A stretch of 33,027 nt of DNA from Pleurostoma richardsiae (taxonomy: Eukaryota > Ascomycota > Sordariomycetes > Calosphaeriales > Pleurostomataceae): contig JANBVO010000095.1 in the NCBI GenBank assembly GCA_030052745.1, positions 1 through 33,027 on the forward strand. The letters run 5' to 3'. Under the pieces are notes generated by a model, which saw only the letters and a list, made by a program, of their open reading frames with translations, had not been told where the DNA came from and did no database searches. Position 1 is the stretch's first letter. Each line of letters opens with the position of its first letter. Position numbers and translations under genes: made by a program. Below, one piece after another: positions 1 through 9,068 of this stretch.

Positions 1-498
1 TGTAGCAAGCGCAAGCCGGTACATGCTATCCGGGTGCTCGCTCTGCGCCGCCCACTCGAAGACAATGTCATTCGCGAGGCGGGCGCCCCTCTTCAACACG
101 CCTAGCTGCCTTTCCTGTACATTCCCCGCGATGATCCTCAGTACCGCGCCTGTCTGCTCCGGGTTATTAAACGCACATCTCTCCAAGACCACGCAGAACG
201 TGACGAGGAGAAGCTCCTTGAATCCGCGGCTGTCGCTATCGTCTGCGAGAATGTTCCGGGCTAGGCGCGCAGCAGTTTCGATGGGTTCTTCGTTTCGAAG
301 TGCCGGCAAGGAGTGCAGGAACGGGGCTGCCAGGTTCTGGCGGTCTAGGGCGAGCCCACGAGAAATGAGATTGACGACACCTTCCCAGTGTTCCTGCCGA
401 GGAGCAGGCGCTCGGCCTGAGCCTGGTTCGTAGGGAATGACATTCAGCCCCGGTGGGTTCATCTTGGTTCCCGTCTTGGGGTGCGAGTACTGGTACAT
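1..498 (-). CDS. Hypothetical protein, N-terminal part, runs off the left edge
   Basis: An open minus-strand frame runs without a stop from an ATG at 498 to the window edge (166 codons). A second in-frame ATG at 462 has the better context (A at -3). A stop lies 12 codons upstream of the first ATG, so the N-terminus is bounded. The frame starts MYQYSHPKTGTKMNPPGL and continues into an alanine/leucine/arginine-rich, probably helical region with no low complexity. This composition is protein-like, unlike the overlapping frames on the other strand. I do not recognise the family and see no signal peptide or membrane segment. The gene is incomplete, and its 3' end and any introns lie outside the window. 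Confidence 0.6.
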   Translation of the reverse strand, partial: MYQYSHPKTGTKMNPPGLNVIPYEPGSGRAPAPRQEHWEGVVNLISRGLALDRQNLAAPFLHSLPALRNEEPIETAARLARNILADDSDSRGFKELLLVTFCVVLERCAFNNPEQTGAVLRIIAGNVQERQLGVLKRGARLANDIVFEWAAQSEHPDSMYRLALAT

Positions 499-707
499 CG
501 GATGTCGAGGACACCCAAAACCGGCAGACTAATTTACAACCATGTCACTCCCTCTTTGGGAAAGGCGTTGGCGCTTCAGCCCCATTATTTTGGTCGTAGT
601 GTCAATGCGTCGCAGCCGCTTTGCTCCGGCTGTCCCCAGCCTTCCATAGGGGCACCTTGTCATACGGTTACAAGGGGCAAGCTGCCCACAAACTCCTTGC
701 AGCATCA

Positions 708-1190
708 CTACCAGGCACCGTGACGGTTCAATAAATACCAGCCTAACAACACAGCGGCACCACCAGCGCAGAACCACCAGTCACGAGCTGGGACGCCCAC
801 CGATCGAGATTCGAGTCGGTCCAGGCAAGTCCGGCAGCGATGATGTCCGCAGGAACATTTCTTTTGTCCACATGTGCGAGCTCTGCATTGGCAACACCAT
901 TTACGGCGGCGCATTAGCAGACTTTTTTCCACCCGACATCCCTCTACCCGCTTCTTTTCCTCATGTTTTAGTCTCGCTTCTTTGATCGACGGTGCATGTT
1001 TTTCCTCGAGTTCCTGATGGTCTGCCACATCTTCTCTTGGAATTCTGAAGTGGCATTAGCACTAATTCCGCCTGCACCGGCGAGAGACTGACATGACATC
1101 ACCATGGCGTTGCTCACTGGTTGGTTCGTCCGGCGTGCCCGGTTGGGCGGCAGCGGCCGGGCTAGTAGAGAGCTCCTCTTTGATTTCCAT
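708..1190 (-). CDS. Small Cys-rich zinc-knuckle-like protein with C-terminal membrane segment (2 exons)
   Basis: Exon 1 is 1190..1118 (ATG in context caacaATGG). Exon 2 is 1021..708, ending in TAG. The 96-nt intron starts GTGAGC and ends GGCAG, with a GCTAAT branch-like site about 34 nt before the acceptor. The join keeps phase and gives 128 residues. The protein has a short acidic/Pro/Ala N-terminus, then a charged helix. A Cys cluster follows: CCQC, then C, then CSCGHHRCRTC, a plausible zinc-binding knuckle. About 17 hydrophobic residues (WWFCAGGAAVLLGWYLL) lie near the C-terminus and could be a tail anchor. Function is unknown. An alternative acceptor 23 nt upstream (TTCAG) would end the frame early, which is why the later CAG was chosen. 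Confidence 0.55.
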
Positions 1191-1615
1191 TGTTGATATT
1201 CGTAGTTGAAGTTCGAGTAGGCCACGGGCGCTGTCTCCTTCTTATAGTGTAGCCGGCGGACGCTCAGGGCGAGCGCTGACCACCTTCCTCGCTGGCCCAA
1301 ACCGGCGTTAGCGCTTTGGGGACGGCTTGTCTGCATGAGATGGCTCCATGCATCAATACATGTGCATATCCCTTTTGTTCGGTTGGCCGAGATGTTCTAG
1401 GCCACTTCACGATCACGAGGTGTTGCATGTTTGGACTGCTGGGATGGCTTCTCAATTAAACACCGAGACGTCTGCACATTATCGGCCCCGTCTTTCAACA
1501 GCACCGATACAGAAATCTTCTTTGAATGAGTCTCATCTGGACCCTCTCTCAAGCACCACTACCTGCGGCTCTTTTGCTTTCCGCGGGATTCATCCTCTTG
1601 TCGGGCCACCTCGGC
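1191..1615. other. Intergenic, no supported gene
   Basis: This stretch lies between the small Cys-rich gene and the end of the bZIP-like gene. Short overlapping ORFs occur on both strands, but none has convincing composition or splice support. It probably holds the promoter of the Cys-rich gene and the 3' end of the upstream gene. Confidence 0.5.
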
Positions 1616-2635
1616 CTACTCACGCCGCTGCTTCTTGAGGATTTGCAGTGTTTCCTTAATTCCTTGTCCCGCGCTCTTGGCCCACTGGTCATTCTTATTC
1701 ATTCTGTGCTCCTGCTGTTCCATCCCTCCTTCGAGGCTCGCGACCTTCTGCTGAAGTATCCTCTCTCGCGCGTCCTTCTCACACAGACGTTTTTGGAGTG
1801 TTTCCACTTGCTCGTCGCTCTCGCGCTGACGTTTCTGGAGGTACTGCAGCTGCCTCCCGAACTCCTGGCTTATCTCAGATAGTTTTTTCTCGACCTTCCT
1901 CACTTGCTCGCCCTTCTGATGCAGACAGCCGTGGAGATACCACAGAGCTGCGTTCTGCCTCTCGGCCCCCTTGCGGATCTCATCCACTTCGCGTTCGAGT
2001 CTTTCCGCTCGCTCGTCCTTCCCACGTAGATATTCTTGGAGATTCTGCGGAGCTGCGTTCTGACTCTCAGCCCCCTGGCGGATCTCATCCACTTCGCGTT
2101 CGAGTTCCTTCTCTCGCCAACTTGCTTTCTGCCTTGCCCGGTATCGAGAAGACGCTTCTGCATTCCGTAATATCTTCTCGTCAACCTCCTTCGAACCGGT
2201 GGAGGTGTCCACCACCTTCACCAACTGGTCGGACGCCCTGGCGGAGTCATTCCAATGACTGTATCTAGAGATAGGTCCTTGGCTCTGTGGAGAGGATAGA
2301 TTGTTGAGATAGACTGAGGCTTCTAATTGGCGATGCGAGATTGCTTGCAGCGCCGTGTCTGGATGCCCACCTTCTGTCGGACTGAGAATGCAGGACCCAG
2401 AGTCTTGACGCCCAGGAGGTCGTGCGGATGGGCCGTGCACTCTATCAACAGGTGTAGGTCGAATCTCACCACTCACTTGCGAATTCCATTGAGCTTTGGG
2501 AAAGATCGTGGAGATTGATGGGAGAAGGAACTGTGTCCTCGATGTCGGGTTCATCGTGACCTCCTGTTTGGCAGCCGAAGCGTGGACAGGATGTGAAGGA
2601 CAAACCAAAGCTGGAGGAAGATTTGGAAACCACAT
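1616..2635 (-). CDS. bZIP-like coiled-coil protein
   Basis: A single open frame of 339 residues begins at the ATG at 2635. An in-frame ATG at 2554 (MNPTSRTQ, A at -3) is an equally good start and gives 312 residues. The N-terminal half is Ser/Pro-rich and disordered. Around residue 157 comes a basic segment, RNAEASSRYRARQK, with the N-x7-R spacing of bZIP DNA-binding regions. A long charged heptad region follows to about residue 320. That fits a nuclear dimeric transcription factor, but the leucine zipper is much longer than usual and poorer in leucine at position d. Residues about 178-195 and 213-230 (LEREVDEIR-x-GAE-x-QNAA) are near-identical copies 35 residues apart, which is a tandem duplication of five heptads. 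A cytoplasmic coiled-coil scaffold is the alternative reading. No intron is needed. Confidence 0.65.
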   Translation of the reverse strand: MWFPNLPPALVCPSHPVHASAAKQEVTMNPTSRTQFLLPSISTIFPKAQWNSQVSGEIRPTPVDRVHGPSARPPGRQDSGSCILSPTEGGHPDTALQAISHRQLEASVYLNNLSSPQSQGPISRYSHWNDSARASDQLVKVVDTSTGSKEVDEKILRNAEASSRYRARQKASWREKELEREVDEIRQGAESQNAAPQNLQEYLRGKDERAERLEREVDEIRKGAERQNAALWYLHGCLHQKGEQVRKVEKKLSEISQEFGRQLQYLQKRQRESDEQVETLQKRLCEKDARERILQQKVASLEGGMEQQEHRMNKNDQWAKSAGQGIKETLQILKKQRRE

Positions 2636-4388
2636 ATCCGCAGAATTAACGACATCGAGACATGTTAGTCAGACAGGACAGCAGAGTAGGGACGGATCCC
2701 AGGTTAATAAGTGAATTGTGAGCAAGCCTCCAGGGAATCCCGTCCGACATCCCCCCTTTTTGCACCGGAGGGGGAGTGGGGGGAGAAGGGCACAATTAGC
2801 CTTTGTGCTTTTGACCCGCGTACTCCGAAGACTGGATCAAGCGTCTCAGTCGATTTCCGCGTTGTTAGGTCATTCCGCCATGCCTGTCTCCGTCCCTGAA
2901 TTAGTATCCAGTACCATCACCGGATCGAGCCCCGAGTACTAGCGCGCCCGCCGTATGTCTGGTCCCCCTGGCATGCACTACCCTTGTCCGGGCTGTGTCT
3001 TCAGCCCTGGTTATATTACGAGTGCCGGCGACTGAGCTAGTTGCTCATTTTCATGTAGGCAAAACGTGGCTGGGTGCAATACGCGAAACAATTACAGGGG
3101 CCCGGCTCCCTTCCGAGGTCCGCGTTGCAGCCTAGAACGCCGTGGCAGCTCTTGCGCACTAGCCGGTATCCCAAGGCTGCGTATAACCGCATGATCCACT
3201 CGGACCGGAATAAATGGACCTAACGCGACCCTCCCGTCCCGTCTTCACCAACGTTGCACCTTACAGTGAACTGCTGAGAACCGCTTCTGTCGGCGCAGCC
3301 TTGCAAGGAAACGCCAATCCGCCAACGGGATTCGTTCAGGCGCCTGATTCCAGTGCCCTAGCATACCCACTTAGGCCCCAGTGCAGGGCCGGCCCGCAGC
3401 CGCCAGCGGTTATGCGTCTGCAATGTCTTCAATGCCGTAGACCCGCAGCGCGCTCTGCCGTCATATCTCTTCTCTTAGGTGACTTGAACCGGCTAGCCGC
3501 CCTATTTTGCAATGCTGAGACAGATCAGAAGCATCCCTGCCAGATACTAAGGACGGCATCATGCTTTTGGCACGTCGGCAAGTTATGGTTCACCTCTTTC
3601 GGAGCAGAAAGGGTGTGGGAGGTCACGGGGTGTTTGCCTGAATGCTCGAGTCCACTGTGGGTGGCCAACAGCTGGCATCATTCAAAGTGTCCAAGCTCTG
3701 ATCGCCAGCATTGTCCGCATATAGTGGCCATGCACCTGCAGCGTGATAATGCAGCAGGACTAATACGTGCTCCTCGGCAGCCGTACACCCTGGCCTGCGT
3801 AGCCTGGACAGTACCAGAGGCCCTCGAGATGATCAGACGCTGGCCACGTCCGTGTCATGCTCTGAGTGCTGCTGGCAGTGTTGTTGGATTTGACCGTCTT
3901 GCGCTGAGTGCTCTGCCAGGTAGTTACGTCCCTGGTGGACAGCGAACGGCGGGCACTCCGCCCTGATGCAGGTTGGTACCGAATATCATGCTGGCCAACC
4001 GCTTTTCCGTCTTCACCGACAGTTCAGATTGCAGCTGGTCGGTCTCGGCTTGCCGTTTCTGGGAATGTGTTGGGCAGAGCTGCAGGCTCGTCTTGCAGCC
4101 GTGTGTCTGCATGGTGCCTATCACAGCATGGTTTATCAGTACCCGGCACAACGAGGTATCTCGGCACGAGGAACAGGGGTTCGCCGTTGGTGTGGCCAGC
4201 GCTTTTCGGTCCCTTGCTGTCACCTAACTGCACAAGACTCTAACCGCCAGCCTCGTCAGGGAGACGCATAATTTGCGGCGGTGTCGCTTTTCCCGATCCT
4301 CCAAGGTCATATTTTAAGCAGCTCTCCTCCCTCCAAAACGCATCTGCCTCCCGAAGGTGCAGAGCTCGATTTTCCTTAGACTACCAAG
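2636..4388. other. Gene-poor stretch with a doubtful long ORF
   Basis: No supported gene was found. A C-run at 2751-2756 and a G-run at 2778-2783 could pair as a small hairpin. A plus-strand frame at 3214..3966 stays open for 250 codons, but its composition (many Cys, Trp, Pro, His) and lack of any domain look non-coding. From about 3900 to 4270 most of the six frames are open at once, which points to base composition, not a gene. The minus-strand frame around 3950-4150 is rich in Gln/Glu/Lys and could be a coiled-coil fragment. I cannot support it further. Confidence 0.4.
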
Positions 4389-4805
4389 ATGGATCCCAGA
4401 TATGACCCTGCGGGTAAGAGACTATATCTCGTTAAGTTGGGCGGTCAGCATCCGGATTTAAGGGATGAACCAGACCAAGGAGCACGCCTTGAGCACCACA
4501 ACGGGGAGCACGACAACGCAGAGCACAACGAGGGGCATGACGAGGAGCACAACGAGGGGCACGACGAGGAGCACAACGGGGAGCACAACGGGGAGCACAA
4601 CAACGAAGGGCACAATGTCGGAGAGCACAACGAGGGGCACGACGAAGAGCACAACAACAAAGGGCACAATGACGGAGAGCACAAGGACGGGGAGCACGAC
4701 GGTGGAGAAGTCAAAGACACCGAAGGCACCACAGTAGTCGACAAAGAAATTGATGTCACCGAGGGCGAGCCTCCTTCTTCTCTGACGATAGGAGGCAGGA
4801 TATGA
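4389..4805 (+). CDS. Histidine/acidic repeat protein
   Basis: An ATG in good context (accaagATGG) follows a pyrimidine-rich leader and opens a 138-residue frame. Residues about 1-34 are ordinary. From about 35 to 105 the chain is an imperfect repeat of EHNEGHDE-type units, built from 12-nt blocks like gagcacaacgag. Histidines fall every 4-5 residues between Glu, Asp, Asn and Gly. The tail (KEIDVTEGEPPSSLTIGG) is normal again. Such His plus acidic repeats suggest a disordered protein that could bind divalent metals, but this is inference. The repeat is open in several frames, so the ORF length alone is weak evidence. The start context and non-repeat ends favour this frame. A short frame starting at the overlapping ATG (4803) stops after 17 codons. 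Confidence 0.5.
   Translation: MDPRYDPAGKRLYLVKLGGQHPDLRDEPDQGARLEHHNGEHDNAEHNEGHDEEHNEGHDEEHNGEHNGEHNNEGHNVGEHNEGHDEEHNNKGHNDGEHKDGEHDGGEVKDTEGTTVVDKEIDVTEGEPPSSLTIGGRI
4489..4705 (+). repeat. 12-nt-based minisatellite inside the His-rich ORF
   Basis: Imperfect tandem blocks of gagcacaac plus gag/ggg or aacgag run through the ORF. They form higher-order units of 24 and 30 nt. Differences between units are mostly in multiples of three, so the reading frame is kept. Confidence 0.75.
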
Positions 4806-5255
4806 GCGTCGAAGTCATTGAGAAAAGGGACCTAAAACCAGATACCGATGTGTGATGGGTTAATGGCAAAGGTGCTGGAGAGCCCGGCGGATCTCAAGCT
4901 CCGAAAGCTTTGGGAGAGAGGACGTGGGCGACCGAGAGGAAGCACCTGTAACCCTGGGGTAGTAGGGAGACAGAGATCTACAAGTCCCATTACAGGAGCT
5001 CGTTGCTCATCCCGCAAACACGGCACCTGCATTGCCGCAGGTACGTGGTATAGTGACTTGACCGAATCATGACATGAATCTTGAGACGAAGTGAGCCGCC
5101 TGCGCCGCGTCGGCTAGAATGAGAGGGGGAAACGAGTCAGTGAAGAACATTGTGGCACTCATACGTTCTCTTGTGGCGTAACCGTTCCGTACACTACACA
5201 TCGGCGGTAATGAAGTGCCCTGGTGAATCTCGATGCTGTCGGCTCAGTCGGCTTC
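4806..5255. other. Downstream of the His-rich ORF; possible small exon
   Basis: A plus-strand frame from an ATG at 4848 is open to 5041, where it meets a strong splice donor (GCAG|GTACGT). I could not find a matching acceptor and continuing frame, so it is not called as a gene. The rest shows nothing recognisable. Confidence 0.3.
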
Positions 5256-5637
5256 TCAAGCGTGCAGTAATTGGTGCTGTCTTTCCTGTGTCGCGGCAAT
5301 CTTGACTTTCCGCATGAGGCTTCGTGACGCCGACACGGACTTGACAAGCTCCTCAAAGAAGCTCTGCACGGAGCTATCATAATACACGGCGATCATGCCT
5401 CTCGAAGGGGGCTTCGGCGCAGCATCCTCAGGATATGCGACAGTCTCGGTGCGCTGTCGTTTGCGGACAGTCGTATAGGAGCTTGGATTGCGCTAATTCC
5501 ATGACTTAGCTCGTCTGGCGTTGCAGCGCGGAGAGCGTCTGCGAGTTGCGGTTGCTGGCGGGGCTTGAGGGAGGGTTCTGTTCGGGGTATCCTCTCCGCT
5601 GCTGGCGGGCTTGAGGTCCACATTGAAGGCGATCCAT
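5256..5637 (-). pseudogene. Broken gene, conserved-looking fungal protein fragment
   Basis: Two protein-like minus-strand frames abut. Frame one runs from an ATG at 5637 (MDRLQCGPQ...) through a Pro/Ser/Asn-rich stretch (NPPSSPASNRNSQTLSAL) to a TAA at 5508..5506. Frame two begins just after a TAG at 5495 and runs to a TGA at 5258..5256. It contains RQRTETVAYPEDAAPKPP and then GMIAVYYDSSVQSFFEEL, followed by a basic helix. The second part reads like a conserved fungal module, though I cannot name the family. The frames change within about 16 nt, and no GT donor exists close enough for an intron, so a frameshift is likely. The helix also ends abruptly, suggesting truncation. A missed intron is the alternative. 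Confidence 0.45.
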
Positions 5638-6815
5638 GCTAAATGCCGATGGGGAACATGTAAGGCTGCAATGGCGCCAGGTAGGCCACGAGGACAGTGA
5701 CCGAGGGATATTGGATTGCCTTCCCTGTCCCTCTCCCAGCCTCCCCTCCTCTCGCGCCCCGCCTGCAGCGCCCTGAGTCTCACAGAATCTCCTCTATTGC
5801 GTCGCGACATTCTTCTCTGCCTGACCTTCTGGCCACTCTGCCATTGTTTTTTGCTGCCAATGCAGGCCCCTAGACAGTCACAGAGTGTACGAGCTCTGGC
5901 TACGTCTTGATCTGGGACGGTACATGCACGCCACCATGGATGATGGCACTTTCGGAAGCAGGTATTGACTGATCACCATGCACTTAACGGTAGAGGATTT
6001 GCCAATGAGGAAGCTCTGGGGCAAGCTGTACGATGCGGCTCTGGAACCAGATACACGCCGGGCGTCGACTGCACACCATTACGCGAGACATGGCTGGCTG
6101 TGCCGACCTCTGCATGAGAGTGGGAGGGGGGAGCAGCTTGACCGCTTGATTGTCTAACACCCCAACTCCGAGCACCTTGCAGATTATTGCATGGTCTATA
6201 GAGTTCGAATCGCAGCCTAATCTTCGCAGCCAGTCGTCTCTGTTCGAAGATGGTGTGCAGGCTGCTTCTAAGCCGGCAGAATACACGGCAGCCTTCATGA
6301 GCTGCAACCATAAGTGAGGTCAACACAGGCTGCATTAACCCCAGGGACGGTGGTACGACGAAGGCCTGGCGACTCATTCGGGCACGGCCACACAGCAGGG
6401 GGCGATTCCTTCCACATGATGGCTAAGCCGGGCTCTTAAGGTAAATAGGGATGACTAGCGGTTTCCCTGACGGAGCCCTGCCCTACATGGAAGCCTGAGA
6501 AGAGCTGCAGAGGTCTCGCGGCGTCTTTCACTTGACGGGATATCGAGACGGCCTCTACAGCCATGAAGTATAACCGGCATAGTAGTGCCTTGGAGAAAGG
6601 AGAATGTGCGAGAATTCACTGGTTACTAGAAATGCTTTCATGAGGCAATATACGGGCAGTCACTAGGTGGCCGAACGCATACACAGATACAACGTTCAGG
6701 CCATTGGCAACTCTTACAGGTCTATATATGACGAAATGCCTATATGTAGATCCACGCGCAAGATTTACTACCTCTGACTGCTGGTGAAGACAGGCCCTTT
6801 TCAGCTCCCAGCATG
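5638..6815. other. Gene-poor stretch with weak ORFs on both strands
   Basis: A minus-strand frame (6298..5984, 104 codons from ATG, beginning MKAAVYSAGLEAAC) has a protein-like first half. On the plus strand a 59-codon ORF (5978..6157) and a following frame to about 6324 overlap it. Each could be a degraded exon, but only one strand can be right and none shows a domain. From about 6380 to 6815 I see nothing. Confidence 0.3.
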
Positions 6816-7611
6816 CTACATGTCGCAGACTACTCGTATGTCGGGGGCCCGCCAGGCCGGATCGCGTCGCCGCTCCTCCTCAATTTCCCTTCGAATAATA
6901 CCGGCAATTCTGCGGAGCTCGCGCCGCTTGATGGAATGAGCAACCACTGGGTTCAGGTCTTCAAAGAAATATACTAGGCAGTCCACCGCGATAGTCATAG
7001 TCTCAAGTTTCGGGAAGTCCCGTATGAATCGGACTCCTTGAGAGACCGACGTCACGGCCCAGCATGGCAGCACTCCCCAGTTCATCGTTAGACGACGGAG
7101 ATTTTGGAGCTGGTCCAGTTCTGAGGTCTGGATTATGACTGTGTTCGAGACTATTAGCTGGCTAAGGTATATTGATTTCGGATCGAGTCTTACAGGGATG
7201 CGTAATGTAGATGTCGTCCTTTAACCAGTTTACGTAAACTCCGCCGTTCTTTTTGACGTTTAAATGTACCAACTGGTATTTCCAACTAGACGACTTAGAC
7301 GAGTGATTACTTCTCGGCTCTCCGATGAACTACTCGCGTGTTTCTCGACAGACCTGTAGGAGGTTAGGTACCGGCCTTCTGAGTTCGTAGTGCTGTTTGT
7401 ACATGTTCCAGACCCGGTGTACCCGCGTACTTTCTGGTAGGGCGTATCTCCAGATCTGAAAGCGCAGCTCGGCGGGTAGAAAAGTGAAGAGGGGAAACTC
7501 TGGAGGCGTACAAGTCTCGTCACTGCCATCGTCATCTAAGACCTGGGGCAACTCTGACAGAGCGAGTGAGTGGTCCCAGTTCGACGTAGGAGTGTATATA
7601 AGAATCATCAT
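6816..7611 (-). CDS. 2EXR-domain protein (3 exons)
   Basis: Exons 7611..7334, 7285..7194 and 7138..6816 give 230 residues. The first residues are followed by an acidic linker and the hallmark start of the fungal 2EXR domain: FPLFTFLPAELRFQIWRYAL at about residue 40, then VPNLLQVCRETR and later YVNWLKDDIYI. The rest (LQNLRRLTMNW, FPKLETMTIAV) has the usual leucine-rich pattern, and the protein ends in an Arg/Glu-rich helix. Intron 2 is clear: GTAAGA, an AGCTAATAG branch, ACAG, 55 nt. Intron 1 is inferred: 48 nt, GTAGTT..CTAG. Its length is a multiple of three, so the in-frame TAG after CRETRE would be intronic. If it is not spliced, the gene is truncated there. 2EXR proteins are common and of unknown function in moulds. 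Confidence 0.72.
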
Positions 7612-8522
7612 AAAGCCGTACTGGTTCCGTGATGGAGTAGTGGCAGGTCACTTTCGAGGAGCTGGGAGGTGGGACGACGAAGTATATTTCAAGTCTACCA
7701 CCAAGATGGGACTTGTTTAGGGCCACGACAAGGTCTCGGTTTCCTCCCCACAATGAGGGTGTGCATGTGCGGTCCAGCAATCGGAGATCCCGAACTTGCC
7801 AAGATGACAATAGCCAGGCCGATCGACTACTTTGACTGCCGCTCAACTCTCTCCGACATGGAGCTAGTAGCTCTCATGAGCAGAAACAGCAGCCGAATCA
7901 GGATATGGAAAGCTGCGCGATGCGTGAAGGAATGGCACCGTGGCCCAACAGTCGCGGGGTTCGCGACTAGCTCTAACTACAACAGAAGAAGCCGAATCCC
8001 CTTTACCAAGTGTTGCATCGATGTAGATGCGAAGCTGTGGAAACACTAAGCTGCAGGCGTGAAGCCTGCAACGAGGTGTCCGACCTCCTTTGCCTCAGAA
8101 CGCAACACACCCAACATGCCGCAGAAATTGCAGTTAGAATGAACTGTAGGTTTTTCGTGCTTGGTCTAAAAATTCGAATTTCAAGGCCAAGCGGCGAAAT
8201 AGAATGACTCGCAGCCGGTCGTAGGAGGGCCAGAACTCCCCAGGAGCTTTGTAGCAGCACGATCGCAAGTCTCCATTGTAATATAAAAGCGCTAGATGTG
8301 TCAGACGCACTCTGACGAGCTGTTGCTCGGTATAGCAAAGTCGAAATCAACGAGCATCGAACTGTAGCAATATTATGCTCGTCCAGGACGGAATGTTGAA
8401 GAGTCATGGGAACAATTAATCCATTCAAGTGCTTATCAAGAGGTAACATTTTAATACACGGACCCCAATACCTGAAATCACAAGATCAACGATAGGTAAT
8501 AGCCATGTTGAGTAGGAGAAAT
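7612..8522. other. Intergenic, small palindrome, no supported gene
   Basis: Overlapping ORFs on both strands (up to 148 codons) lack convincing composition. A perfect 12-nt palindrome AAATTCGAATTT (8170-8181) sits inside a wider imperfect inverted repeat (CTTGG..CCAAG, 8160-8191). Confidence 0.4.
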
Positions 8523-9068
8523 TCAATCTTCCGTCCACAGCCCAGTACAAGAGCAAAGTACGTTGAAGGGCAGCGGCTGGTGCCACTCTTTCCGTCCAGT
8601 TCCATCAGTGAGTCCTTTCCAGCATTCTCGACAGAAAGCGTGCTTCCCACAAGGCTTCCAGATTATATCACATCCTTGGATAAAGTCTTTCGAACAATGT
8701 CTACACTTCTGTGCAGTCTTTGGTAGTGTTGCCACATACTCATCCGTAGCCACGCAAGGGAAAAAGTAATGTGGATCTAGCTTTTCTCTGTTCGAGCTGA
8801 TTGTTGTGATGCCCTTGATGACTTCCTCGTATACGGTTTCATTAGATTTCTGTAACCGTTTGAGCGCTCGCAATCGATGTTCCTCGCGGGAATCGTTCAG
8901 TGATTCAGCAAGGTGTTCCGAGCCTTCAATCGAACCTATCGCTTTCTGCCTGAAGATATAGTCTTCGAAGCTCTCTTCTTGGAAGTTTGCACGAAATATT
9001 GCGAATCTTTCTTTTCGTGCCTTAGGGATCGTCGCCCAATCTCCAAGAGCCCAATCCTTCGTCGACAT
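8523..9068 (-). CDS. RING-like zinc-finger protein
   Basis: The ATG at 9068 (MSTKDWALGDW) opens a 181-residue frame. An in-frame upstream start at 9128 would add 20 residues. The first 110 residues are charged and helical. Near the C-terminus, CRHC (C122, C125) is followed by C140, H143, C146 and C149 in PCGKHAFCRECW, then CSC (C172, C174). This is a RING-type spacing, with a loop lengthened by acidic and basic residues between the fourth pair and the last cysteines. A role as a ubiquitin E3 ligase is the usual inference for this fold. It is not proven here, because the last metal pair (CSC in place of CxxC) is irregular. Confidence 0.6.
   Translation of the reverse strand: MSTKDWALGDWATIPKARKERFAIFRANFQEESFEDYIFRQKAIGSIEGSEHLAESLNDSREEHRLRALKRLQKSNETVYEEVIKGITTISSNREKLDPHYFFPCVATDEYVATLPKTAQKCRHCSKDFIQGCDIIWKPCGKHAFCRECWKGLTDGTGRKEWHQPLPFNVLCSCTGLWTED

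Noticed and set aside
3214-3966. 250-codon plus-strand ORF
   Set aside because: High Cys/Trp/Pro/His, no domain, and adjacent sequence open in most frames. The length is explained by base composition.
4445-4759. Ser/Cys/Pro-rich and Val/Leu-rich minus-strand ORFs opposite the His-rich gene
   Set aside because: They are antisense shadows of the tandem repeat, which stays open in several frames.
6190-6215. tRNA T-loop-like GTTCGAATC
   Set aside because: The flanking bases do not form a T-stem and no A-box or acceptor stem is present.
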